Shown here piece after piece: positions 8,625-17,236 of a DNA stretch of 64,000 bases; position 1 is the first letter of the stretch; each line of letters starts with the position of its first letter. Source of the stretch: an uncultured Porphyromonadaceae bacterium (lineage in GTDB: Bacteria; Bacteroidota; Bacteroidia; Bacteroidales; Muribaculaceae). The translations under genes were made by a program, and so were the position numbers. The stretch is taken from NCBI GenBank assembly GCA_947177685.1, contig CAMWVE010000005.1, forward strand, positions 40,004-104,003. The letters are read 5' to 3'. A model generated the notes under the pieces. The model ran no database searches, was not told where the DNA came from, and saw only the letters and a program-made list of their open reading frames with translations.

Positions 8625-10169
8625 TTAAGAGAGTTTACGGAGAAGAGAATTGAGCGATACGCGGTCGTGGATGAATTTGTGAAGGTCAGCGATTGCCACA
8701 CGTTCCTGCTCCATGCTGTCGCGGTGACGCAAGGTCACGGTGTTGTCCTCCAGTGTCTGATGGTCAACGGTAATGCAATAGGGTGTGCCGATGGCATCCT
8801 GACGGCGGTAGCGCTTGCCGATGGAGTCTTTTTCATCGTAGTGAGTTGCGAAATCAAACTTTAGGTCGTTAACAATTTCGCGAGCCTTTTCAGGCAGACC
8901 ATCCTTGCGGACCAGTGGCATAACGGCGCATTTCACGGGTGCGAGAGCTGCCGGCAGGTGAAGAACCACACGGCTTTCGCCTCCTTCGAGCTGCTGTTCC
9001 TCGTAGCTTGAGCAAAGCACCGAGAGGAACATGCGGTCAACGCCGATTGATGTCTCAATGACGTAGGGAACATAACTCTCGTTCAGCTCGGGGTCGAAAT
9101 ACTGTATTTTTTTGCCTGAGAATTTCTCGTGTTGCGAGAGGTCGAAGTTTGTGCGTGAGTGAATACCTTCCACTTCCTTGAATCCGAAAGGCATTTCAAA
9201 CTCAATGTCAGTTGCGGCATTAGCATAGTGCGCCAGTTTTTCGTGGTCGTGGTAGCGATATTTCTGATCGCCCAGACCGAGCGCCTTATGCCAGCGCAGA
9301 CGTGTCTGTTTCCAGAAATCGAACCATTTCAGTTCCTCGCCGGGACGCACGAAGAACTGCATTTCCATCTGCTCGAACTCACGCATGCGGAAAATGAACT
9401 GTCGTGCCACAATTTCGTTGCGGAAAGCCTTGCCGATCTGTGCAATACCGAAGGGGATACGCATACGACCGGTTTTCTGCACGTTCAGATAGTTGACGAA
9501 TATGCCCTGTGCTGTTTCCGGACGGAGATAAACGGTCATGGCACCGTCAGCCGTCGAACCCATTTCGGTCTTGAACATGAGGTTGAATTGGCGTACGTCA
9601 GTCCAGTTGCGGGTACCGCTGATGGGGCACACGATTTCCTCGTCGATGATAATCTGTTTCAGCTCATCCAGATCATTATTGTTCATCGCATCAGAATAGC
9701 GCTGATGCAGGGCGTCGCGGTGGTTTTTGTGCTCGAGGACGCGGGGATTGGTCTGGCAGAACATCTCCTCGTCGAACGATTCGCCGAAGCGTTTGCGAGC
9801 CTTAGCCACTTCCTTGTTGATTTTATCCTCGATTTTGGCAATAGCTTCCTCGATGAGAACATCGGCACGATAGCGTTTCTTTGAGTCGCGGTTATCGATC
9901 AGGGGGTCATTGAAAGCATCGACATGACCTGACGCTTTCCAGATTGTGGGGTGCATGAAAATAGCAGAGTCAATGCCGACAATATTTTCATGAAGCAGGG
10001 TCATTGCATCCCACCAGTAACGTTTGATATTGTTTTTAAGCTCCACACCGTTCTGACCGTAGTCATAGACAGCTGCGAGTCCGTCATAAATCTCACTTGA
10101 TTGAAAGACAAAACCGTATTCCTTGGCGTGTGAAACGATTTTCTTAAATACATCTTCTTGTTGAGCCAT
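8625..10169 (-). CDS. glyS: Glycyl-tRNA synthetase, single-chain class II type
   Basis: Charges tRNA-Gly with glycine. 514 residues is the length of the homodimeric alpha2 enzyme shared with archaea, eukaryotes and Bacteroidota, not the alpha2beta2 bacterial form. Class II motif 2 is in the region of FRNEIVARQFIFRMREFEQMEMQ; motif 3 with GVDRMFLSVL follows. A C-terminal anticodon-binding domain starts after LPAALAPVKCAV. It heads a six-gene minus-strand run. Confidence 0.96.
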   Translation of the reverse strand: MAQQEDVFKKIVSHAKEYGFVFQSSEIYDGLAAVYDYGQNGVELKNNIKRYWWDAMTLLHENIVGIDSAIFMHPTIWKASGHVDAFNDPLIDNRDSKKRYRADVLIEEAIAKIEDKINKEVAKARKRFGESFDEEMFCQTNPRVLEHKNHRDALHQRYSDAMNNNDLDELKQIIIDEEIVCPISGTRNWTDVRQFNLMFKTEMGSTADGAMTVYLRPETAQGIFVNYLNVQKTGRMRIPFGIAQIGKAFRNEIVARQFIFRMREFEQMEMQFFVRPGEELKWFDFWKQTRLRWHKALGLGDQKYRYHDHEKLAHYANAATDIEFEMPFGFKEVEGIHSRTNFDLSQHEKFSGKKIQYFDPELNESYVPYVIETSIGVDRMFLSVLCSSYEEQQLEGGESRVVLHLPAALAPVKCAVMPLVRKDGLPEKAREIVNDLKFDFATHYDEKDSIGKRYRRQDAIGTPYCITVDHQTLEDNTVTLRHRDSMEQERVAIADLHKFIHDRVSLNSLLRKLS

Positions 10170-10219
10170 TGTAATAATTTTTATGGTGTTCGTTTTCGGC
10201 TTTAGCCGGAAATATCATG

Positions 10220-10227
10220 CAAATTTA
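10220..10227 (-). promoter_or_regulatory. -7 promoter element for the glyS operon
   Basis: Reads TAAATTTG on the minus strand, exactly TAnnTTTG, about 50 bases before the glyS ATG. Confidence 0.6.
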
Positions 10228-10309
10228 GCAATTTTATTATAAGTGACAAAATCAGGATACGCCTGCGCGATAAATAACTGTTAAAAAACTGAAAACCGAG
10301 TCTTAGACG

Positions 10310-10341
10310 CCGTTCCCCAGTCTTAACAAATTTGGGAACGG
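10310..10341. repeat. Dispersed palindrome A, copy 1
   Basis: CCGTTCCC and GGGAACGG form an 8-base inverted repeat with a 16-base spacer, followed by GGTTCTTA. A close relative lies at 53046-53086. It lies between glyS and a small membrane protein gene. Confidence 0.6.
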
Positions 10342-10438
10342 GTTCTTAAAACCACTAAAGTTTTTTATGTTCTGACACAACCATTTCCTCCGATGGTTTG
10401 TTATAAAGAAAACATCAAACAATTAATCACTTACAATT

Positions 10439-10639
10439 ATGAGCAATAAACATTACCTCGAAGATAGAGTTGAAGAAGAACGAATCAATGAACGCAAGCG
10501 CCGTTCACGCGTGAACAAGACCAGTGTCTGGGTAGCCATAGGCGCAGTTGTCCTTATCATACTGCTCATCGTTTGGCTGACAATGGCTGATTTCTTCGGT
10601 GATACTGACGTTGCAGCAATGATTACTCCAATGCTCTGA
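10439..10639 (+). CDS. Small single-span membrane protein, unrecognised
   Basis: 66 residues: a strongly charged N-terminus (about 1-28, many Arg, Glu and Lys), one hydrophobic helix (about 31-50), and a short acidic tail. By the positive-inside rule the N-terminus is probably cytoplasmic. I do not recognise a family. The ORF is credible because a strong intrinsic terminator follows 27 bases after the stop and the amino-acid pattern is orderly. A short hairpin with stem AACCAT / ATGGTT lies at 10379-10398 in the leader. No exact -7 element was found. Confidence 0.6.
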   Translation: MSNKHYLEDRVEEERINERKRRSRVNKTSVWVAIGAVVLIILLIVWLTMADFFGDTDVAAMITPML

Positions 10640-10665
10640 TTCAGCTTCTATTGAAACGAATTTTG

Positions 10666-10698
10666 CCGGCATCATTCCTTGGTGTCGGTATTTTTTTT
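10666..10698 (+). terminator. Intrinsic terminator after the 66-residue protein gene
   Basis: CCGGCATC pairs with GGTGTCGG (two G-T wobbles) around a 7-base loop, then eight T residues. It touches the stop codon of the convergent tatC. Confidence 0.8.
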
Positions 10699-11500
10699 AT
10701 GCCTCTTCCGGCGGCGCTTTGGGAACAATCCATGCGCTGAATTCCCACAGGGCATAGAGGGGGAAGAACACCACGAAAAGGGTGAACGGATCGCCGGTGG
10801 GGGTTATCAGGGCGGCAACTACAAGAAGCGCTACCACGGCATGACGGCGATATTTGTGGAAGAAACTGCGGTGAAGGATACCCATTTTTCCCAACAGCCA
10901 TGCCAGCAGCGGAAGTTCGAACACCGCACCCATAATCAGGCATATTCCGGTGAAGTTATCCATGTAGGACTCCAGTGTGAACGTGTTGTCAATCAGCTCG
11001 CTGAGTTTGTATGTGGCAAGAAACCTTAGCGTGAGTGGAAACACCAGAAAATAGCCCACTGCCACCCCGATATAAAACATTATGTTGCCGAACAGGAAGG
11101 CGGTTGTGGCATTCTTGCGCTCATGTTCGTAAAGTGCCGGACGGATAAAAGTCCACAACAGATAAATGACTATGGGGAAGGTGATTACAAGCGCCAGATA
11201 GCCGCTCAACGACATGTGGGTGAACAGCTGAGCCGATAGTTCGGTGTTGATCAGGCTGATTGAAAATGGCGCTTCAGGCTCATCGGTCATTCCCGGTATG
11301 CTAAGCATGTCAAACAGGCGGTAAAGGGGGAATCCGGGACGTGCCGGAGCCATAATCACATTGTCGAACAGCCACGGCATAGCGCAGAACAGCACCGCAG
11401 CGGCTGCAAACACCACCACGGCAATGCGAAACAGCACCTTGCGCAAAGCGTCAAGGTGGCTCCAGAACGACATTTCCGAACTGTCCGCTTTCTCTGCCAT
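10697..11500 (-). CDS. tatC: TatC, twin-arginine translocase core subunit
   Basis: Inner-membrane receptor for folded proteins bearing twin-arginine signal peptides. 267 residues with six predicted helices. The conserved N-terminal FWSHLDALRKVLFR (about 12-25) is the TatC signature next to helix 1. It is downstream of tatA on the same strand with an 82-base gap. No separate tatB is visible, as is common in Bacteroidota, where one TatA-like protein may serve both roles. Confidence 0.95.
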   Translation of the reverse strand: MAEKADSSEMSFWSHLDALRKVLFRIAVVVFAAAAVLFCAMPWLFDNVIMAPARPGFPLYRLFDMLSIPGMTDEPEAPFSISLINTELSAQLFTHMSLSGYLALVITFPIVIYLLWTFIRPALYEHERKNATTAFLFGNIMFYIGVAVGYFLVFPLTLRFLATYKLSELIDNTFTLESYMDNFTGICLIMGAVFELPLLAWLLGKMGILHRSFFHKYRRHAVVALLVVAALITPTGDPFTLFVVFFPLYALWEFSAWIVPKAPPEEA

Positions 11501-11582
11501 CTTACATATAAGGATATATGAATCATTTCCCGGAGAGTGACTGCACAGCCTCCAGACGGGTATAGTTCAGCAATGAAAGGGA

Positions 11583-11813
11583 TTATTTACTGCCGTTTAC
11601 TTCGTCAGGCTTATCGGATTTTTTAATCTCCTCTTCAATCTCTTTTTTAGATTCATGGAGACCCTGACGGAACGAGGTTATGCCCCTTCCCACACCTTTC
11701 ATCAGTTCGGGAATCTTTTTGCCTCCGAAAAGAAGCAGAATGACAAGGAGAATAACAATCCATTCCCAGCCGCGGATATTTCCTAAGAAAAGAGGTATCA
11801 TTTGTAGTGTCAT
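11583..11813 (-). CDS. tatA: TatA/TatE-family twin-arginine translocase subunit
   Basis: A 76-residue pore-forming Tat subunit: short N-terminus, one helix (WEWIVILLVILLLFG), the FGGKKIPELMKGVG hinge that marks the family, an amphipathic helix, then a charged acidic/lysine tail. I chose ATG at 11813; a TTG at 11822 would add three residues. Precedes tatC, with which it forms the translocase. Confidence 0.92.
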   Translation of the reverse strand: MTLQMIPLFLGNIRGWEWIVILLVILLLFGGKKIPELMKGVGRGITSFRQGLHESKKEIEEEIKKSDKPDEVNGSK

Positions 11814-11849
11814 GAAAGTCAAATTTTAGTTTTATGTCAGAATATTTTT

Positions 11850-11857
11850 CAAAGTTA
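11850..11857 (-). promoter_or_regulatory. -7 promoter element for tatA-tatC
   Basis: Reads TAACTTTG on the minus strand, fitting TAnnTTTG, about 37 bases before tatA. Confidence 0.55.
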
Positions 11858-11888
11858 GTAATTACTTTCTACATTCGCAAATTATTTA

Positions 11889-13139
11889 CTATTGGTGACC
11901 CACTTTCATCGCCGGCACAGCGGAGTAGGGGACAACGAAGTGGAGAATTCCCTCGGAAAACGAACCTGCCTCGTAAGGCTGATAGGAGAAAAGCAATCCG
12001 TTGTTTGTCAGTGCCGGACGCGGATAATAAGCCCCGTTGTAGTTTTCCTTGATAATGGATGTAACATCAGAGTAAAGATCCTCCATGGAAAGCGCTGCCG
12101 AAAAACTGTCAATGATTTCTTCGTCAAATAAAGAAGATTTGTACTCCTTATATTTCTGATCCAACACTGCGAGGGCGTTCTTGTAGTCATCTTCCGTCTG
12201 TATATCCTGCCATGAGAGCAGTTTTCCGGTTTTTGCATCGCAGGTGAGGAAATATTCTTCAGGCGACCCGTGTGCTCCCATCATATAGCAGTATGTTTCA
12301 ATGCGGTAGGTTATGAGCGAGCTGTCAGCGTTTATCCATAACGGTGCCATGTTGAACATAAAGTCGTATTTAGGGCTTATGTAAGGTGATTCCGAGGCAT
12401 AATCATTGAATTCCTTAATGTAAAGTTTCTTGTTTAGCCGGGCATAATAGCGGGCAATTTCCACCGGATTCATTTTTGCAACATGGATCTGCTCTGATTT
12501 GCGACTGCCGTTCATATTGCCGTTGTATTCATCCAGTATGTTATCCTTCTGTTCAGCATACATTGACCTGATGTAGGTGTTCAGCATGCCGGCAATCAAA
12601 CGTTTTGTCCATTCAGGTGCAGGCTTGGGCAGATAGGCTTCAAAGTCATACTCGCAATTTTCCGATGAATCGTTGAGAACGAATACATTTCGGTAACTGT
12701 ATTTATGAAAGCCCTTGATCATAAGACTGTTTACCGCGTCAATTCTTTCGGGTAGATTACGGAAGTCAACACGCAAGGTGTCGCCACCAACCGTAAGGCG
12801 GAGTTTGTCACCATCAACCTTGAATGTGCTGAAATTTGCCAAAACACAAGTGTCAGTCGGAACACTGTCAGTCAGCGTGATAAGTATCGAAGAATCAACA
12901 CTTCTCACTCCATTGATTATTTCATCATTACCAAACGAGATGCAAACGGTTTTATTGTCATATTGAAAGAGCGTGTCGCCATAGTAATGTGACCAGTCGA
13001 AATAATCGACAATGGTGTCAACCGTTTCCTCGTCGTTTTCAACCGCCTTCTCAGGTTTATGATTGCACGAAGTTGCGGAAACCGCCAGCATGATGGCAGT
13101 AAACACAAAGCTGAATGTTGTAAAAGAATTGTTGTGCAT
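11889..13139 (-). CDS. DUF3298-type lipoprotein
   Basis: A 416-residue lipoprotein; the lipobox ends at C25 (SATSC). The C-terminal half resembles the DUF3298/RsiV-like domain: YRIETYCYMMGAHGSPEEY followed by LTCDAKTGKLLSWQDI, the usual order. The function of this domain in Bacteroidota is not established; in Bacillus RsiV it senses lysozyme. The start at 13139 gives the cleanest signal peptide; an upstream ATG at 13163 would add eight residues. It stands alone between tatA and pncB. Confidence 0.7.
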   Translation of the reverse strand: MHNNSFTTFSFVFTAIMLAVSATSCNHKPEKAVENDEETVDTIVDYFDWSHYYGDTLFQYDNKTVCISFGNDEIINGVRSVDSSILITLTDSVPTDTCVLANFSTFKVDGDKLRLTVGGDTLRVDFRNLPERIDAVNSLMIKGFHKYSYRNVFVLNDSSENCEYDFEAYLPKPAPEWTKRLIAGMLNTYIRSMYAEQKDNILDEYNGNMNGSRKSEQIHVAKMNPVEIARYYARLNKKLYIKEFNDYASESPYISPKYDFMFNMAPLWINADSSLITYRIETYCYMMGAHGSPEEYFLTCDAKTGKLLSWQDIQTEDDYKNALAVLDQKYKEYKSSLFDEEIIDSFSAALSMEDLYSDVTSIIKENYNGAYYPRPALTNNGLLFSYQPYEAGSFSEGILHFVVPYSAVPAMKVGHQ

Positions 13140-13178
13140 GATATTTTGTTTGATAGTATACAACTAAAGACTAAAGAC

Positions 13179-14381
13179 TCACCCCTCTCCAATCGCCTCC
13201 AAGAAGCGCCTGACGGTTGCCGGATTGCCGGTGTATTTCCCTTTATCCTCACTGAGTTTGCATGTTTCGCAGAAGAAAGGCCATGACTCAGTGATTTTTA
13301 CGGCAATCAGCTTAATGACAATATTCATGGGTTTGACTCCGGGGAAGTCATTGGTGAAGTGGGTGCCTATGCCGAATGAGGGGAGGCATTTCCCTTCCAC
13401 CTCTTTCTGCAGAGCTATCGCCGAGTCAGTGTTCAGAGCGTTTGAAAATATTATCTGTTTGCTGCGGGGGTCAATGTTGAGCGAGCGATATTTGTCCGTT
13501 ATCAGCTTGAACTGAGTCAGATTGTCGCCGCTGTCGACTCTGAGACCCTTGAACATGTTAGCGAAATCTTCCGAGAAATTCAGCGAGAAAATCCGCCAGC
13601 CATAAGTGTCGTAGAGGAATGTGCCGAGTGCGCCGCGATAGGTTTTCGCCCATGTTTCCATGGCGAGATGGTTTGCCATCTGCGGACCGTACATGCCAGC
13701 AATGGCACATACAAGTTCATGCGCCATGGTGCCGATGGGTGTGAGGTCATACTTCATGGCGAGATAGACATTGCTGGTTCCTAAGAGTCTCCCCGGACCG
13801 TCGAGCCTGTCTGACACATCGGCAAGTGCCTTCACCGCCGTGTCCTGTGCCGCGAACGATGCGCGCCGCCGAGTGCCGAATTCACTGAAGTAGCAGCCGG
13901 CGTTGATCAGTCGTTCAGCTTTCGATGCTGTCCGGTCATAGTACATTTCATAGTCGAGCTTCGCTGTCTGAACGGTCATGATATAGAACAGTTCGGATAT
14001 GATTGCAAGCACCTTGACTTCCAACAAGATGGTTTTGCACCAGTCACCGCAGAACCGCACATCCAGATGCCCCTCGGCATCCTGACTAACCGTCACGTTC
14101 GACGCATCGTAGCTGAACCCTTTCAGATAGCTGTAAAACCAGTCGGGGATATAGGGGCAACGGCGCCGCATGAAATCTATTTCCTCAGTGGTGATACGCA
14201 ATCCCTCCAGCGCCTTTATCTGACAGCGGAGCTCATCGGCGAATCCTGCCGGATAGACCGTGTTCGAGCGATCAGTGAAACAATATTGCACCTGTGTGCG
14301 CGGGAAATTGTCAATCACCACGCAGCACATGGTGAATTTGTAGAGGTCGTCGTCAGTGAAATGCTTTATGATCTGTTCCAT
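13179..14381 (-). CDS. pncB: Nicotinate phosphoribosyltransferase
   Basis: Converts nicotinate and PRPP to nicotinate mononucleotide, the entry step of the Preiss-Handler NAD salvage route. 400 residues, the usual bacterial PncB length. The block FGIGTHFTNDF near residue 350, the VDSGDN stretch near 290 and the phosphorylated-histidine region around AMKYDLTPIGTMAHE are family landmarks. Neighbours do not form a NAD operon. Confidence 0.95.
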   Translation of the reverse strand: MEQIIKHFTDDDLYKFTMCCVVIDNFPRTQVQYCFTDRSNTVYPAGFADELRCQIKALEGLRITTEEIDFMRRRCPYIPDWFYSYLKGFSYDASNVTVSQDAEGHLDVRFCGDWCKTILLEVKVLAIISELFYIMTVQTAKLDYEMYYDRTASKAERLINAGCYFSEFGTRRRASFAAQDTAVKALADVSDRLDGPGRLLGTSNVYLAMKYDLTPIGTMAHELVCAIAGMYGPQMANHLAMETWAKTYRGALGTFLYDTYGWRIFSLNFSEDFANMFKGLRVDSGDNLTQFKLITDKYRSLNIDPRSKQIIFSNALNTDSAIALQKEVEGKCLPSFGIGTHFTNDFPGVKPMNIVIKLIAVKITESWPFFCETCKLSEDKGKYTGNPATVRRFLEAIGEG

Positions 14382-14390
14382 GAAAGCAGA

Positions 14391-15992
14391 TTAGAAACGA
14401 ACACCTAAAGTTATGACAATGTTGTTGTCAGTTGATTTAAGGTCGAACTTGGGCGCCTGTACGAAATGGGTGCCGTCGTTGTAGCCGGTAAATGCATGGT
14501 ATGACGATGTGCGCTGCTTGTTGATGTAAGCCAGATCGGCATAAAAGTTCTTGTAGCGGTAGCCGGCACCGAGAGTGACATATTGTGTCTTGTCATCGAC
14601 AGTGTACGCGGGGTTGGTACCTGACAGATAGACTTCGGTAGCACCGTCGTAAACCTGACTGTCAACGCCTGAAGTCTGATAGACATAACCTGCACGGAGC
14701 GAAAATTCGGGAAGAACACGATATTCAGCACCTACGCGGATGGTGTTCTGAGCCTTGAAATTCTTTTTGATTTCGTTATTCTCGAAGTCGTAGTTCATGT
14801 AGGAACCGCGATCCGATATGTTCATATTATTATATGAGTCAAGCTGATAGTCGACCGAAATGATGGCACTGCTGCCGATAACGCCGGCTACACCGAACAT
14901 CATTTTCCAAGGTGAGCGCAGTTTCCATTCGTAATAGCCATAGTCAGTGTCCTCACGGCGATTTTCATAGCCGGTGGAGTAACTGAAATTAGTGCCTGCA
15001 TCGAAACTCTGCTGCAGTGAATACCATGTGGGAGTGTGGATGGCGAATCCGAGTCGGAGTTCCTGCACAGGTTTCACAATCAGACCGAATTTCATGTTGA
15101 AACCGTTGCCTGACACATTCTTATAGTTAGAAAGTTCATAGTATGCGTCGCCATTTTCTGTGCCGTCAGCACTTCTGTTGGGAACTCGGGCATTGGTAAG
15201 TTCCTCGTTGTAGTAAGCTTCCTGAGTGAAGCTGATGTCGGTGATGCCGAAACCGAGACCCCAGTAGACAACGTCAGAGATGTTGCCACCGAAATCTATC
15301 GAGTATTCATCGATGCCGCCACGTTCGCGAACCTGACCGCCGGCATTGCCGCTTGTGCCATCTTTCCACAGACCCATGTAGCTGTTTTTCTGTGCTCCCG
15401 GATTAATAAGGTAGCTGTTGTAGGCGAGGATGCTCAGCCAGTCAACGTTGCTGTTGTAAGGGTTATAATCTTTGGAGTCAAGCAGGTCATCCTCGGAATA
15501 ACCGTTTGAGAAATAGGCAATATAGTTGGAGAGTGATGTGTCAATCGTAGGACCGTAGTAGGTTCCATTGCTCATGGCGCCGAAATAATATGTCCGGTCA
15601 AACGAAGCCACGCGAGAGTATGATGCTCCCCATGAGAACGAGCGGAATGTTTCGCCACCCAGATTCACTGCGCCTACATAACCGAAGTTGTTGCAGTAGA
15701 CATGGGTTTTGTCCTGCGAGAACGAACCGCCGTTAGTGGTCATTTTGGAGTTTGTCATGTTGAAGTCAACAGTCAGGCTCACCTCACTCTTACGGTAAAT
15801 ACCAATTCCGGCAGGGTTCTGATTTAACGATGACATGTCGCCGCCGAGTGCGGTGAATGCGCCGCCCATCGACATGAAGCGGGCAGTGCCGCGCAGGTCG
15901 GAGTGTGAAAGTTGATAACCGTCAAATCCGCTTTGGGCAAAGGCTGCCAGCGCTGCCATTGATGCCACAGATGTTAAGATGAATTTCTTCAT
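14391..15992 (-). CDS. FadL/OmpP1-family outer-membrane beta-barrel
   Basis: 533 residues with a signal peptide ending near AFAQ (residue 20). After it comes the FadL-type N-terminal motif: GTARFMSMGGAFTALGGD, then SSLNQNPAGIGIY. The rest is alternating strands with many aromatic residues and a terminal phenylalanine (GVRF), as expected for a barrel inserted by BamA. Members carry hydrophobic compounds such as fatty acids; the substrate here is unknown. It lies 9 bases upstream of nothing related: pncB follows in the same direction. Confidence 0.88.
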   Translation of the reverse strand: MKKFILTSVASMAALAAFAQSGFDGYQLSHSDLRGTARFMSMGGAFTALGGDMSSLNQNPAGIGIYRKSEVSLTVDFNMTNSKMTTNGGSFSQDKTHVYCNNFGYVGAVNLGGETFRSFSWGASYSRVASFDRTYYFGAMSNGTYYGPTIDTSLSNYIAYFSNGYSEDDLLDSKDYNPYNSNVDWLSILAYNSYLINPGAQKNSYMGLWKDGTSGNAGGQVRERGGIDEYSIDFGGNISDVVYWGLGFGITDISFTQEAYYNEELTNARVPNRSADGTENGDAYYELSNYKNVSGNGFNMKFGLIVKPVQELRLGFAIHTPTWYSLQQSFDAGTNFSYSTGYENRREDTDYGYYEWKLRSPWKMMFGVAGVIGSSAIISVDYQLDSYNNMNISDRGSYMNYDFENNEIKKNFKAQNTIRVGAEYRVLPEFSLRAGYVYQTSGVDSQVYDGATEVYLSGTNPAYTVDDKTQYVTLGAGYRYKNFYADLAYINKQRTSSYHAFTGYNDGTHFVQAPKFDLKSTDNNIVITLGVRF

Positions 15993-16043
15993 GGGTGCTA
16001 TGTAAATAGTTGATTATTATTTTCTTGAGTGTGAGAGATGGAG

Positions 16044-17075
16044 TTATCTGCGACGTCCGCCACCGGTGCTTGCGCTGCTACCGCCGCGATGACCTCCGAA
16101 GGTGCCGCCACCGCCGAAGTTTGAGCCGCTTCGGCGACCGCCGCTGTTGTATCCTGAATTGGAATTGTTGTAGCGGTTTGAATTGTCATAGTTGTTGCGG
16201 CTGCTGTTGTTGTTGTAGTTGGTGCCGGTGTTCGCTCCCGGACGGCGACCACCCTGCTGCGAACCGTTGTTATAGTTTTCGTTGCGGTTGCCGCTTTGAG
16301 TAGTGCCGGTATAGCGGTTGGTAGCCGAGCCCGGACGGCGACCGCCGTAGGTGGGACCATAACCGTTATTATAGTTGCCCTGATTAGGACGGTGTGTGAT
16401 CATGCCGCCCACAGAGGGACGATAGGGACGACTCGGCACCCATGCCCAGCCTCCTGCAGGATAACCCCAGTGAGGATAACCCCATCCGGGATAGCCCCAG
16501 CTCCATGACCATGAGGGACCCCAGCCCCAGTTCCATGACCATGACCAAGATGGACCATACCACGGTGAACCGTAGTAATAATATGGATAGCCCCATGATG
16601 AATAATACCACGATGGAGCCCATGATGAGTAATACCATGGATCGGGATTGGTGATATAAATATTCACATTGGTGCTGTTCTGGTCAGCAAGAGCTTCATA
16701 ATAGTTATATTTCAAATCCTCATCACCGCTGCTTGCGACAATTTCAGGATTGTAGAATCTTTCAATTCTGCGGGTATAGACAAAGTCACCGTTCTCGTTC
16801 AGAGTGGTGTCAACAACTTCGCGTGTAACGAACCGACGGTTGTATTCATCCACATCGCGGTTATTGTTTGAGTTCACCACATACATGTCTGAACCGGGCA
16901 GCGGTTGAGCCGCTTTTTTCCGTTCTTCAGCTGCCTTTTTTGCCTTCTCAGCCTGTTCTTTGCGAGCCTTGTCGGCGTTGTAATATATGTCGTCGTCATA
17001 GTAATCCTGTGCTGCGACAGAGAAAGCGGTGCCGAGCATAAGAGAAAAAATTACCAAAGAATCGCGTATTTTCAT
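16044..17075 (-). CDS. Exported Trp/Tyr-rich and Asn/Gly/Arg-rich low-complexity protein
   Basis: 343 residues, signal peptide to about 22 (SVAAQ). Three zones follow: a Lys/Glu/Ala helix and a folded-looking segment to about 150; a Trp/Tyr/Pro/Gly/Ser zone (about 150-220) with repeated WSWSW, WGYP and PSW units; and an Asn/Gly/Arg/Ser tail (about 225-343) with a GGRR motif at least four times. The tail looks prion-like. I know no function. Trp-rich surface proteins with such tails occur in Bacteroidales, but this is a loose comparison. It is upstream of the porin gene, with its own promoter. Confidence 0.75.
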   Translation of the reverse strand: MKIRDSLVIFSLMLGTAFSVAAQDYYDDDIYYNADKARKEQAEKAKKAAEERKKAAQPLPGSDMYVVNSNNNRDVDEYNRRFVTREVVDTTLNENGDFVYTRRIERFYNPEIVASSGDEDLKYNYYEALADQNSTNVNIYITNPDPWYYSSWAPSWYYSSWGYPYYYYGSPWYGPSWSWSWNWGWGPSWSWSWGYPGWGYPHWGYPAGGWAWVPSRPYRPSVGGMITHRPNQGNYNNGYGPTYGGRRPGSATNRYTGTTQSGNRNENYNNGSQQGGRRPGANTGTNYNNNSSRNNYDNSNRYNNSNSGYNSGGRRSGSNFGGGGTFGGHRGGSSASTGGGRRR

Positions 17076-17138
17076 ATTAGCTTGAGTTATGTTGTGTTAT
17101 ACATGTATGACCGATTAACCATTTAATGGTTTAATTAG

Positions 17139-17146
17139 CAAATATA
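17139..17146 (-). promoter_or_regulatory. -7 promoter element for the low-complexity protein
   Basis: Reads TATATTTG on the minus strand, fitting TAnnTTTG, about 65 bases before the ATG. Confidence 0.5.
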
Positions 17147-17236
17147 TAACAAATGTTGAAAATTTACAACCTTTCTCACATTAATTAACAATCGGCAGCC
17201 GTGTATGGTTCACCTGATGTGGCTTTCAGCGGGTTG

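Noticed and set aside
9159..9884. 241-codon frame antisense to glyS
   Set aside because: Shadow of the glyS coding frame; GlyRS motifs on the other strand are complete.
16100..16650. Short repeated units resembling a CRISPR array
   Set aside because: They are codon repeats (WSW, GGRR, Asn/Gly) inside a coding gene; there are no regular spacers or cas genes.
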